NCBI GenBank assembly: GCA_950106755.1
Contig: OX467090.1
Span: 17,297,489 to 17,361,488, forward strand
Length of the DNA stretch: 64,000 bases
From: Climacium dendroides
Lineage: Eukaryota > Streptophyta > Bryopsida > Hypnales > Climaciaceae
Reading direction: 5' to 3'
The translations under genes and the position numbers were made by a program. The notes below the pieces were generated by a model. That model was given only the letters and a program-made list of their open reading frames with translations, ran no database searches and had not been told where the DNA came from. The stretch's first letter is position 1. Every line of letters starts with the position of its first letter. Positions 22,581-33,567 of the stretch are shown here, piece after piece.

Positions 22581-25480
22581 GGAAACGAAGTTGTGAAGAT
22601 CTACTGCGTAGAATGTCGGAAGGAGATAGGGGGAGGCAACGGAAAGCATGACAAGACCAACATTCAGAATCTTGTGTTTCTGAACACTTTTGAGACCTTT
22701 GAAATAGTTTCCATTGAAATTGAAGATCAGTTTTTGCGTCTAGTAGTTATGTATGCTTTATACTTGATAATTTGGAAGGGAGATTCAGTTCTTGAGATTG
22801 CGTTTGTGTGTTTGGTGTTTCAATGTTTAGAGTGCAGATTGAGTTATTTGCTTAGTTTATGATTGAAATCACATGAGAATTGGTTGAATTTTATTCAAAT
22901 CTCTTTGGACTTTTGTGGTAAGACTTTTACTTTCTAATTACTTTTCTATTATCTTTTTTTCCTTATAATGAATACAGCCTACCTAAAATTGCATCCCCAT
23001 GGAATCATAAGTATTGATAGGGAGCTATAATATAGGGCATTTTTCAAAATTAAGTAATAATAGAGACCCTTTTAAATGTCTGTAGGAGTTAAATATCCCC
23101 TCTTAAATTACCCCTTTGCCGCACGTGGTGCACAAAACATACTAAGAGTGTCACCCCCGAGAACAAACCATGTTTCAAAATGAATCATGCAGCTCAATCT
23201 CCTCATCGCATCTTGCTCTTCCTTGATTAAACTCTAAACCCTCAAAATAACCTTCATTTTTGTAAGTTTTCATAATTTTGTTCCCATCTTTACATGAAGT
23301 CATTCACAACCTTGCACAATAAGCATGAAACTCCAAGCAAGCATGCTAATGATATTGTTGAAAAATAAACAAAAATTGCTTATTCAACATACTTGGATGT
23401 AGTGGTGATTTTGGAAGTACTTATCTTAAAAGCATCTCCAGCAACATGACAACATTCAACCATGTCAATGAAGTGGGTGACATGTTTTGAGGAAGGATCC
23501 ATCACTTGTTTCCAACATTCTAAAAACTCATTCCATTAATTTTAAACCAATCATTAATCTCTTAGTATACAAATGCAAAAAGAATCTCATTAAACTATGC
23601 TGCCAACATACTATTTGTAGAAGAAAAAATAATATTTGGTTGAATTGTCAATCCAAGTGATTTGGAGGGAGATGTCAAACTAAATCATATAGTACATCCA
23701 TACATCAATTGCACACTTTTCAACCCAAAGTCTTTGTTGTCTATTGCTTTGGAATATCATAGATGGTTATATTCTAGTAAAGGTAGACGCATGTATTCTT
23801 AGTTATTATTATGAAGAAAACAATATTTCATGCGTAGTAAACCCTAAGCAAAATATAAACTAGGTAATGACCATCAAAGCCCGATCCTTAAATAGTTTTT
23901 GCACACACTAGCCTAGAAGTGGTTAGATAGATACTTAGTTGCAAATTAATTTTGGTAATTACAGGTACAATGACCATTTCTACACACCTAAATGCAAATG
24001 ACATACTATTAAAATTGAAATCTTATCCTTCTAATATTTGTTTTCAATGTCAAATTTAAAAAATTCAACCATAGAATTTGAGGTGGGAGTTTCATAAATT
24101 GACCAAACTCTAAAAGTGTTCCCTAACACAAAAGTACAAATTGCTTTCTTCACTGTACCGATTGCATCTTTTGTTCATCCTCTTCAGTTTTTCACTAATA
24201 AAATGGTTGAGGATGTGAAAATTTAGGTGATATAAAAGAAGTTCAAGTGTAACGAGAATTGAAGAATCAACATCACCTCATTTCTACAGCAAATGGATTA
24301 ATTCAAATAGGACCACAAAATTAACCACAAACAGTGCATAAACTCACTGACCAGTTGACCCAAAGACCTGCTTCAAGGATGATGCATTTGATCCTGCTGG
24401 CTATATATTTTATGTTGATCAGTTGGACCTACTGTAGACCTCATCCACAATCTACACCAAACGAAGGAACAATTCCAAGTCCAAAAAATTTCAACAATTA
24501 AGGTAGAACTGTCCATAACCACACAGATTTGCTATTGAGGTACTTTGAATAAGCTATTATTAGTTAGCTCCCATACATTTTAGAGATTGAAAAGTTTGAG
24601 AAAAGTCAGTTGCAAAAAAAAATGAAGACATTCTAACAAGAAGTGAATTTTTTGTGATTTTTTAAAGTTGAAATGTTAAATTGTGAATAGATCCTTGCTA
24701 AAGCATGGGATCAACGACAACAAGAGACAAACCAGATGAGTAAGACAGAAAGGAGAGTAGGCAAAGCACATGGAGGGGTCCTGAGGACCCTCACAACCAA
24801 CCCTAACAACCCTGACTAAAGCATGGACAAATTTTTGTTAAAGTGTGGGGTGATGTGTTTGCTCTCCAAGTGCATTGCCATCATGAACAAGGGATGTTAA
24901 GATTGTGGTAATGGGAGGGTCACTGACAATATGAAAGGGTTTTATAGATGGAAGAATTGGGTAGATGGTGGTATTGGGCAGTTCCACCTTATGTACTAGC
25001 CAACTCAGTATGCCTGCATTCTTGACTTCAGTTCTGTAATCCATCTTTTAAATGAATGCATTGAGGGCCCATGAATTTGAAATTCATTTTCTTTGCTGTT
25101 TGTATTATTTGTAGCTGTCTCTTCTGTGTTCAGCACGATGTACATCTGTTACACAATGGAGAAGGATGTTGTGGAGGTTTCAAAGCCTAAGGTTAATTTA
25201 TTATGCACTCCTGGTCATCTCACCTTCAATGCTTGAAAATGGAGCTTAGCCATCCTGTGAATGCGGCATCAATTGAGATGCATGGATGAAAGCAGACTTC
25301 ACTTTGGAGCTTCGAGAGAATGATGAACATGGAATGCCCTGGAAACACATGTTCAAGACTTTTCCTGCAAAGTGGACGCCAAGGAATTTGAGTTCTAAGA
25401 AGAAGCGCATCATATCAGAGGGAGCTCATATGAATCTTCCATGGAAGAAACTACCTGATTCTTCCCTGATTACCAATGAA

Positions 25481-25880
25481 AAATAAGGAATAGGGAGAAA
25501 GTAGAATACTTACAAAGGAAAGTGGCACTCATGGGGTATTCATGACTTTCTTTCTTGAATACTTCAACTTTTGTTTTAGGTTTGGACAGAGTTTGTAGTG
25601 GATGAAAATTGGCACTATGGATGATATCTTGAATTTTGGATTAATGAAATTTATGTGCTTGGATGAATGATAAGTGTAGTTTGAATGAATGAAAATCACA
25701 CATTTTGGATGAATTCAAATCACAATTTTGGATGAATAGAAATCACATCTTTAGATGAATAAAAATCACAATTTTGGATGAATCATAATAACAGTGGATG
25801 ATGAGCTTTATTGACATCTTTAAAATGGAACCACATATCCGCTAAATTCAATAGTTTCATTGCTACTCTATATGATCATA
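25481..25880. repeat. GGATGAAT-rich direct repeats
   Basis: From about 25640 to 25800, roughly five imperfect copies of a 25-bp unit built around TTTTGGATGAATxxAAATCACA lie head to tail. Similar GGATGA-rich stretches occur at 19430-19560 and 36780-36900. There is no gene. Confidence 0.6.
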
Positions 25881-25890
25881 ACACAAATTC

Positions 25891-26449
25891 TTGGGGGGTG
25901 CACTTAGTTCTACTACAACAAACCATGTGTGAATAAGTGGTTTCTAATAAACTATAATTTTAACTTCAAATTTTGAGCATTGTTTACTAATGACTATAGG
26001 ATTCTACTCCCCAAATTTCAAACTCAAATAAAATATGAAATGATTTTTAGAAAAGGTTAAAAATGCACTAAAATGGCATGTTTTTTAACTCAAATATTTT
26101 TAGAGAACACATTTAGATGACCATTGCATCAATATTCAACTCAAAATGAGCTTTCAATAGAGAGTTATTTTTAGGATTTTTTTTTCATTTTTTAGACAAT
26201 TTTTTCTTATATAATATAGGGGTGTGAAAGTTATTTTTCAATTCTACAATGTATCTTTTTACTTCAAAAATTTGTAACTAATTATTATTAACAAATAAAA
26301 ATATCAATAATTCAAAATATAAACTTTCAAAGTAGAAAAATCTATTCATATTTTTTTCATTTAATTTTTTTTAAATTCAAAAAGTATATAGGGATTCCAA
26401 AGTTTTGTTCACACATGATTTTTAATGGACATTCTAAGTGACCCCCAAG
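25891..26449 (-). mobile_element. MULE-type MITE with 9-bp duplication
   Basis: The ends are TTGGGGGGTGCACTTAG and, inverted, CTAAGTGACCCCCAAG. The 9-bp CACAAATTC is present on both sides (25882-25890 and 26450-26458), which is diagnostic for Mutator-like elements. It is 559 bp with no coding capacity. A diverged copy in the opposite orientation lies at 12773-13320. Confidence 0.85.
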
Positions 26450-28890
26450 CACAAATTCAACGCTTGATTGGGAGGACAGTTGTGAAACAGAGGGATCTGA
26501 AGAGTTGTGCAACCATCTCTTCCATCACACTCCATTGGCCTTTAATTCAATTCTAAATTGTTTACAGTCAAATATAAAAGCTCTATCATGGTGGATAATC
26601 AAATACTAGTCAAGAGGAAGATGTATCAATCACTCCAACAAGTATGTGTGTAGTCCACTTCGTGTGAAGTCAAATTTCATGGTTTTACATGATATTTTAT
26701 TACAAGCAATTGATGGTGAATTTTTAAAGTTTGATTGTGGATATATGTAGGGAACATCCATACACAAATCTTTTTCTAAGCAAGTTTTTCCAGAAAGGTC
26801 TTACAATTCCTTCTATGGATTTTAAAGTGTTGGGGTAATAATGTCCAAATGTTGTAAAAATAGATATTTTTTTATTATGATTAGATTTTTTTATTTCCCC
26901 TTCATGTGGTAACTACTTTTCTGCATTTGAGCATGATGGTACAATTACTTTTGTCAAAATCTAATTAAAAATATAGAGATATCTATTTCACAAAGTTTTG
27001 TTATATTATGCCTCATATTAAGCCCTCTTACTGGGAGCTCATATCTTTGTTATTGAGTGGAGTGTTTTTTAATATAAAAGATGTGCATTTGGAAGTTCCC
27101 TACATATTTATGCAATAAAATTCATCAAAAATTCCTTGTAATAAAATATTTTGTAAAATCATAAAAATTGACTTTAAAAATTCACCAAAAATGGAATTTT
27201 GATTTTTTGAAGCAAAAATTTGGTAGGTTTGAGTTTGATTGTGTAATGATGCAATAATATTTATGCAAGATCACAAATTCTATTTTTTTCTATAATATGC
27301 AATAAGAATTGAAATGACTGAAATTGGTAGTTTGTAATTGAACTAGACGTGATTGAACAACTTCTAAACATTTTGGTTGTTCTTTTAGTTCCTGATGAAT
27401 GTGAAGTGTCACCTATGCTATAGTTGATTATAAGTTTAGTAGTCTAGCGTACCAAAATAACAAGTTCATCGAAAATGGGTCATCTCCTTTATCCGACTTT
27501 CTATTCAGTCTATTCAATGAAGTATGGATCCTAGAAAAGTAAAACCTATTATAATTAACTTAGTACGTCTAAATTTGCTTTGAAAACTCTTAAGGTCTTG
27601 ACCATTCCTAATTTTCTCCAAAAGTGTGTCTAAATTTGTTACTAAGACCCTCAATGCAACTTTAATACTAAGTGGGAAGATACCTTTAAATGAAAATATA
27701 CCTTTCACATACTAAATTAACCAAGGACCATAACTATATTTTCACTAGGAACGCTTTTAAAATGTCATTTTTAGTACAAGTACCAATTTTTTTAAAGTAA
27801 AACTTTTTAGACACATGTACTTGTGATACATGAGTTTGAGAAGACATGGAATGTTTTTGGATATTTTTTCATACAACTCTAACTTTGTAACCTTGTAATT
27901 TTTTTATAGGATCAGAAAAAGGATTTTGTCATTTCAAATACTAAAATATTACAATGTATATGGTGGAAATTTTGAAAAAAAATTTCACATCCATGCCATA
28001 TTTAACTATTTTTGGACTTTGCAAAGTCCAAAATTGGTAAAGGGACATCTAATACAATTGTAGATTTTGATTTCTATAGATTTTAGGAATCTAGATATGA
28101 TATAGATTTTGGACTAGGTGGTTTGAAAAATGTACAACAAGTTTAGATTTCAGATATCTATGACAACTGAAGATCTCCCGTTGGACAAAGTCCAAAATTC
28201 CCTGAAAAGTCCATAAGTAGTTAAATATGGCATATCCTCTTAAACAAGCATATGACAAGATCCAATAGTTTAATGTTTTCAAAAATGTTTTTTTTCCCTA
28301 AAATTAGGTACTTGCCTTAAATATGTCAATTTTGGAAAGTTTTTGTTGAAAACATAGTGAAAACTTTTAGGGCTTAATAAGAAAAAAGTTTTAAATACAA
28401 CTAATTAAATTAATATTCTCTGAGTGTTTAAATATATTTTTGACCAGATTTAAAAATAACAAAATCAAATACTCAAAATAGTATTCAATGCATCTTGTGT
28501 TTTTCAAATTAATGATAAATATTCTTATTTTATTCTAATTTTATTGGATTATTTTCAAATATGAATAAAATTTTAAATCATTTAGAATTATTGATGAAAA
28601 AAATCAATAACGATAAATTGATTGGAAAGTCTATGTGGTGAATGCAATTTTTTGAAATGAAGTGAGTGTACAACACAATTACTTTACACTATTAAATCAG
28701 CAAAGAGTTTGTCCACAAGATTAGGGTGCTCAACTAAATGAAACCATCCAAATACAACCAATGATGAAGAGGTCGGGCAAAATAGCTTGATTCCAAGCAG
28801 AGGTGTGACCAAAAAGTGGTTCATCGCTTACGCTCACTAAGGAACCTTCGCATTTTCCCCCGAGTATAGGGGAGAATTATATGAGGTCCG
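26450..28890. other. AT-rich spacer between D1 and copy B
   Basis: No gene is supported. D2 and copy C abut directly, but here about 3.4 kb (including the MITE) separates D1 from copy B, so this spacer is probably an insertion or the remains of a longer unit. It includes an inverted repeat at 27991-28232. Confidence 0.5.
27991..28232. repeat. Inverted repeat, MITE-like
   Basis: The left arm starts ATGCCATATTTAACTATTTT at 27992. The right arm ends with its near-inverse AAGTAGTTAAATATGGCAT at about 28232. Both arms continue into a GGACTTT / AAAGTCC block. No target-site duplication was identified. It could fold as a hairpin of about 240 nt. Confidence 0.6.
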
Positions 28891-31193
28891 TGTATATATC
28901 TCAGAGACCATAATTGTTACTTTGTTATTTGGCCTCAATTTAATTTTTGTACAAATGTCACTTTCCTAGAGGCACAAGAGCAAACTCTAGTGTTTACATG
29001 TAAAAAGTTAAACTTGTTTGATCTATTGGATTCTTTTGTGTGTTACATTGTAGTGGCAAGGAGAATTTGCATATATACAATAGGATCTTTTCAAAATCCA
29101 AGTTGGTTTATCATGATAGGATGAGGTTTAATTACATAGTAGATGAATATGTGCATGTTTTTTTTCTACAAGAATTATGAAAGTCATTTGTCAGATATTT
29201 TTTGTCCTCTATGATGTTACAAGGTTCATTTGTACAAAGTAGAGTATTGCTATTACTAGCACTAATTTTGTAATTCATTTGTTTGAACTTGTATAATTCA
29301 TGAGGAGAACAATTGATTTTTTTAGTTAATTGATGGATGGATAGGTACGAAAAATTTATTGTTCAAAACATTCGATCAACTTTATTGTGACATGATTTTT
29401 CTTATATTTGAGAGTACCTAGTAGTGTTTCATGATTAACGTTGTCTCTAACTTTCAATGCTTAAACCAAACAAGTATACTTTATACTAAAATAATGGCAA
29501 TTAGGACTTTGAAGAGCTTAGAGGAAATAAATGTCATTACTAAAGGGTGTGATAGATCACTTCTAGACTCTTGATTCACAACCTACTTATATACTTCAAA
29601 CTTTAGTAACTCATAACCAGCTTATCTCTAAAAGTATCTCAAGGGTTACCTCCAAAATGGTGGAAACTAATGACATTGATGATTCCAATGTGGCTCACAA
29701 TTTTCAAAGTTGTTGTAGGTGAAGTGGTGAACTAGTACTTTGGAAAGCTTAGAAGAAATAAAGTCAATAAAAAGCCCTACAAATCATGTCTAGACTCCTC
29801 ATTAAAATCGTACTAAATTACACCAAGCTTTAGTAATTCATAACTTGTTTATGAAGTATCTTATACAAAGTACATATTGTACATCACAAATATTATTTAA
29901 ATCATGAGGAAAAGACCCATACAACATACAAAATTCATTTTAAAATTGGAAAATACTCAAATTCAATAGAAAATTGCAAGAATGATTTTTCCCAATTCCC
30001 AAACTTACAAATAGACTAGCCCCATTCCTAACATGCATATAAACCAATGAGACCAAATAAATACAAATGGCTTATGCCTACATTCAAGTCTCTCCATGTT
30101 GCTACTCCAAATGACTTGAAAATCCATTTTCCTTCTCATCTTTTCACCTACACTTCTGTATTGGTTATCTAGCCCCATGTCTCTAATATACAAAAACTAT
30201 TCAAGCTTATTTGACTAATGTATACTTGGAACATGTGTACAAAGCAAGCTTCAAATTTCATCAAATCAAAGAGTCAATTGATCTCAAGGTCACATATAGT
30301 AAGAACTTCCCTAATTCCAAAGTCATTTTGTACAACACAAAGAAATAAAGATATCAAGCCTAAATTCATCCTCAAATTTAGACTACAAAAATCATTTTCA
30401 AATATCAAATGTCAATTAGACCATCTCCAAATCTCAATCAAACCATGCCCAATTCTCAATTGATGCAAGAAAAGGCAATGGCAATGTCATTACACTAAAA
30501 TTGGTAAATAGTGTTGGGTGATAATTAGTGTCATTCCCTAGTTTTTACCCCCAACACTATTTTCCAACTTATGTGTAAATAGTGTTGGGCACTTAATTTG
30601 TGCCGCCTAAATTTGGCCCTACCTTGGAAACCTGAATTTTGGGAACCACAATTTCTGCCCCCCGCCCCCGAAATCTTGGCCTTCCCTGGGAACTTTACTT
30701 TTGGTCTTCTCTCTCGTTGTGGAAGTTTTCTCCTTCCCTGGAATTTTTGTTTTTTGTTTGTTTGTTTCGTGTCCGGCGATTCATCCCTTACCTGGTGCAC
30801 TGCAATTTCAGTTCATTGTGGTATTCAGTTTTGATTAGGCTTTGCCCCTCCATTCGCAATTTCAGTTTTGGGTTGGAGTTTTTCTTCCTTCCACATTGTA
30901 GGCGCCACCTTGGGAGCACAAGGCAGTTTTGGAGAGCTCCTTGAAAATTTCAGCCCACATTGTGAGCTTTACGGGGGGGGGGTATAGTCCGCCGACTCCT
31001 GCCGATTCCATTGCCGCTTGAATTTGAATTTGAATCTTTCAGTGCCCCTAACTTTCAATTGAGGTATGCAATTCAACTTTTGATTACACCATTGGATCTC
31101 TCTTCCTCTCTTCTTTTGTACCCACTTTTACTTGAAGAATTCAACCGCCTTTGAAAATCAGGTGTAAAGTTTTCTTCTCTTCTTCTTCGTGAG

Positions 31194-32288
31194 TTGGCCC
31201 TTTCCATTCTTGTAGCTCCCGAGTTCAATTTCACAGCCCAATCTGTTGACTCAAAGGATAACATTTTGTTGGTTAATAAAATTACCCCGAATTGGGTCAA
31301 TCAATTCATGGAGAACCACAACATAGTCCTCCTCTCCCAACGTGGCCGTTTGACTTGTAGTCCTCAAAAAGAACTCCAAATCGAACAACAAACCGCCTAT
31401 CATTTGGGGGTTTTGCAAAGGGGATTTGCATCCGGGGAATTTGATGAAAATCTAATGGAAAATCTGGATAAAACCTATTTTGTTGTCAATCTTGACAATG
31501 GACGCACTTTAGGGTTTCGGGGGGACACAACAGTCAAATATGCTGAAGTGGTTTCGGGTGGGGAGTCTATGACTATGGTGATTCGTATTTCAGGAGGCCG
31601 GCGTGCTATGATAGAAGCTCCTATGCTCATTTTCACAAATGAAAATAGGAGCTACCCTATACGAGGTCTAATTGATAATATTCCCGGGGTGTCTTATAGG
31701 TCGGGCCCTAAAGGATGGATGGACCAAATCATCTTACCCGAATATTTTTTGGAAAATCAGGCATATCAAGCCAATCTTCATCACCGCATGAAGATCATAT
31801 GGCTTGATAATTGTACCGGCCATACGGTAACCCCTAGGTTGGCTGATGTCCTAGCAGACAAAAATACAGTCTTCAAATTTTTACCTCCTTGTTCTACTCA
31901 CCTTTGCCAACCAGCAGATACATTCTTGATTTCAAAGATCAAAGATGCATGGACAAGACGGTGGGAAGCCAAAAAAATTCAGTTGATACAAGAAAATGCT
32001 TGGCAAAATGCACCCCGGGCAGATGGACAATGGTCAGGGAAGTTGACCAATCCAGGGAAACGTTTTTTCCTACAATTGGCTGTTGATAGTATAGAAGATG
32101 TTAATAGAGAGGTGGATTGTGACAACATCTCCTATGCTAGAAAAGCAATGATTCGTTGTAGCTTGGCATTAGGACTTGATGGATCTTGGAGTATTGGACA
32201 ATTATTTCCACATCTCCACGACATTATTGCAAAACATTTGCAATACTTCCAAGGGCAAGAAGTGCCTAATTTAAATAGGGCAGTTTAG
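31194..32288 (+). CDS. DDE_1-type transposase, catalytic part
   Basis: The frame is open from 31155 to the TAG at 32286. The first codon used here (31194) is TTG, not ATG, and is not a believable eukaryotic start. The true start is probably in an upstream exon or lost; an in-frame ATG comes at residue 39. Catalytic blocks: FVVNLDNG (D101), IIWLDNCTGH (D205) and STHLCQPADTF (D242), with 36 residues between the last two Asp, within the range of pogo-like DDD transposases. WVNQFMENHNIVLLSQRG at 34-51 resembles the end of a CENP-B-type DNA-binding region. The usual N-terminal helix-turn-helix is not visible, so activity is doubtful unless a spliced exon lies in the GC-richer 30600-31150 stretch. 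It would act in the nucleus on the TIRs. Confidence 0.8.
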   Translation: MALSILVAPEFNFTAQSVDSKDNILLVNKITPNWVNQFMENHNIVLLSQRGRLTCSPQKELQIEQQTAYHLGVLQRGFASGEFDENLMENLDKTYFVVNLDNGRTLGFRGDTTVKYAEVVSGGESMTMVIRISGGRRAMIEAPMLIFTNENRSYPIRGLIDNIPGVSYRSGPKGWMDQIILPEYFLENQAYQANLHHRMKIIWLDNCTGHTVTPRLADVLADKNTVFKFLPPCSTHLCQPADTFLISKIKDAWTRRWEAKKIQLIQENAWQNAPRADGQWSGKLTNPGKRFFLQLAVDSIEDVNREVDCDNISYARKAMIRCSLALGLDGSWSIGQLFPHLHDIIAKHLQYFQGQEVPNLNRAV

Positions 32289-32399
32289 AGATCTTTTTTT
32301 CAGTTTTTACTATTTTTCCCTTCAATTTCTGGCCTACAGCTACGACTATTATATTGTAATTTTGACTCTTCCTATATTTTGCAATATACACACATTATG

Positions 32400-32990
32400 A
32401 AAATTTTCAGCATTTCACCATTGCATTGTTTATTTCACCATTTCATTGTTTTTTTGGGCTTTCCAGCATTTATTTCAGGATTTCATTTAACTTTCCAACT
32501 TTTCAGGATTTCATTGTTTTTGGGGAGCTTTTCAACATTGATTTCTGGATTTCAGTGTTTTGTTGGGCTTTCAACATTGATTTCTGGATTTCATTGTTTT
32601 TTTGGACTTTTCACCATTTATTTCAGGATTTTAGTGTTTTTTGGGGCTTTTCACCATTTATTTCAGGATTTCATTGTTTTTCTAGGCTTTTCACCATTTA
32701 TTTCAAGATTTCATTGTTTTTTTGGGCTTTTCACCATTTATTTCAAGATTTCATTGTTTTTTGGGGGCTTTTCACCATTTCATTGTTTTGGGGGGCTTTC
32801 AACATTTATTTTAGGATTTCATTGTTTTTTTGGTTATTTCACCATTTCATTGTTGTTTTTTGGGCTCTTCAACATTCCAACATTTCAGCATTTCAGCAGT
32901 TCAGCAATTTAGCATTTCAGCAGTTCAGCAATTTAGCATTTCAGCATTTTAGCAATTCAACATTTCAACATTTCAACATTTCAGCATTTC
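32400..32990. repeat. T-rich minisatellite inside the pogo element
   Basis: About eight to ten copies of a roughly 40-bp unit (CACCATTTATTTCAGGATTT, then CATTGTTTTTTTGGGCTTTT) run from 32430 to 32860. A denser array of about 10-bp CATTTCAGCA-type units follows at 32870-32990. The plus-strand ORFs rich in Phe here (32379-32912 and 32426-33076) are products of the repeat, not genes. It lies between the transposase stop and the right TIR. Confidence 0.88.
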
Positions 32991-33567
32991 ATACACCAGA
33001 TTTTCCCAACCATTCCAACTTCTATATTTTGTTACCATCTAACACTAAATGCACTCTTCTACAAATTCTGAAATGACGGAAATTTACTTCAAAGCTAAAA
33101 TAGTGTTAGAATCGGTACAAAAAGATCTAACACTAAGCGTGCACATCGCTATTAGTGTTAGTTGGGATAATTAGTGTTGCCAACACTATTTACCAATTTT
33201 AGTGTAATGGAAATCATAGGAAACTTTAGATAACCGCATTATCTCACTTTTTGCATAACCTAAACATCCTTAGTTTTTGCATCATCAATTTCAGTAATCT
33301 CTACATGTCTATAAGCTTCAAACTTCTATCTAAAGATTTTTCTAGCTAACTCCTAATTCTAATTCATGAATCTAACAAAGCAAGTTTTATTTCCTACATG
33401 CATGTTGCTAAATTTAGTTAAGTAATACAAAAGTTTTATAAGATATTGGACACATCCAAATGAGACCTTGTAATTTCTGACACCTATTTTCAAATTCAAA
33501 TCCTATGTTTGCAAGCACTTGGGGATTGAAAAGAAAAAAATACTAAAAAAATATATCATCTCCTATG

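Larger units (their letters stand above)
21180..23161. mobile_element. Pack-MULE-like element
   Basis: Perfect 15-bp TIRs, CTCGGGGGTGACACT at 21180 and its inverse ending at 23161. Weaker inverted similarity continues for about 45 bp (ACCACGTGTGGCA versus ACCACGTGCGGCA). An 8-bp duplication flanks it, AGCAAACC (21172-21179) and AACAAACC (23162-23169), differing at one base. D2 holds the empty site (AGCAAACT at 39343-39350). TIRs of this form with an 8-9 bp duplication fit Mutator-like elements. Inside there is no transposase but GC-richer, coding-like sequence, as in Pack-MULEs that carry host gene fragments. Confidence 0.85.
20721..25480. repeat. Segmental duplication copy D1
   Basis: Near-identical by eye to D2 (38888-41705) from GAACATTGATGACTCTT onward, apart from a 1,982-bp MULE-like insertion at 21180-23161. 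Short coding-like traces occur in both copies: a plus frame near 24360 reading CFKDDAFDPAGYIFYVDQ, a minus frame at 25044-24838, and a plus frame at 25286-25486. None is long enough to name, so these are probably gene relics carried by the duplication. Confidence 0.85.
30493..33204 (+). mobile_element. pogo/Tigger-type DNA transposon with 25-bp TIRs
   Basis: Perfect 25-bp inverted ends at 30493-30517 (CACTAAAATTGGTAAATAGT...) and 33180-33204, flanked by TA on both sides (30491-30492 and 33205-33206), as expected for the Tc1/mariner/pogo group. Copies A (about 15481-15490) and C (about 44681-44690) are continuous at the matching site. Both ends carry extra AGTGTTRG / CYAACACTA motifs within about 110 bp, probable transposase-binding repeats. 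The identical ends indicate recent movement. It encodes a DDE protein but lacks a visible N-terminal DNA-binding domain. Confidence 0.92.

Noticed and set aside
32379..33076. Phe-rich plus-strand ORFs of 177 and 216 codons that look like membrane proteins
   Set aside because: They are translations of the T-rich tandem repeat inside the pogo element, in two frames at once.
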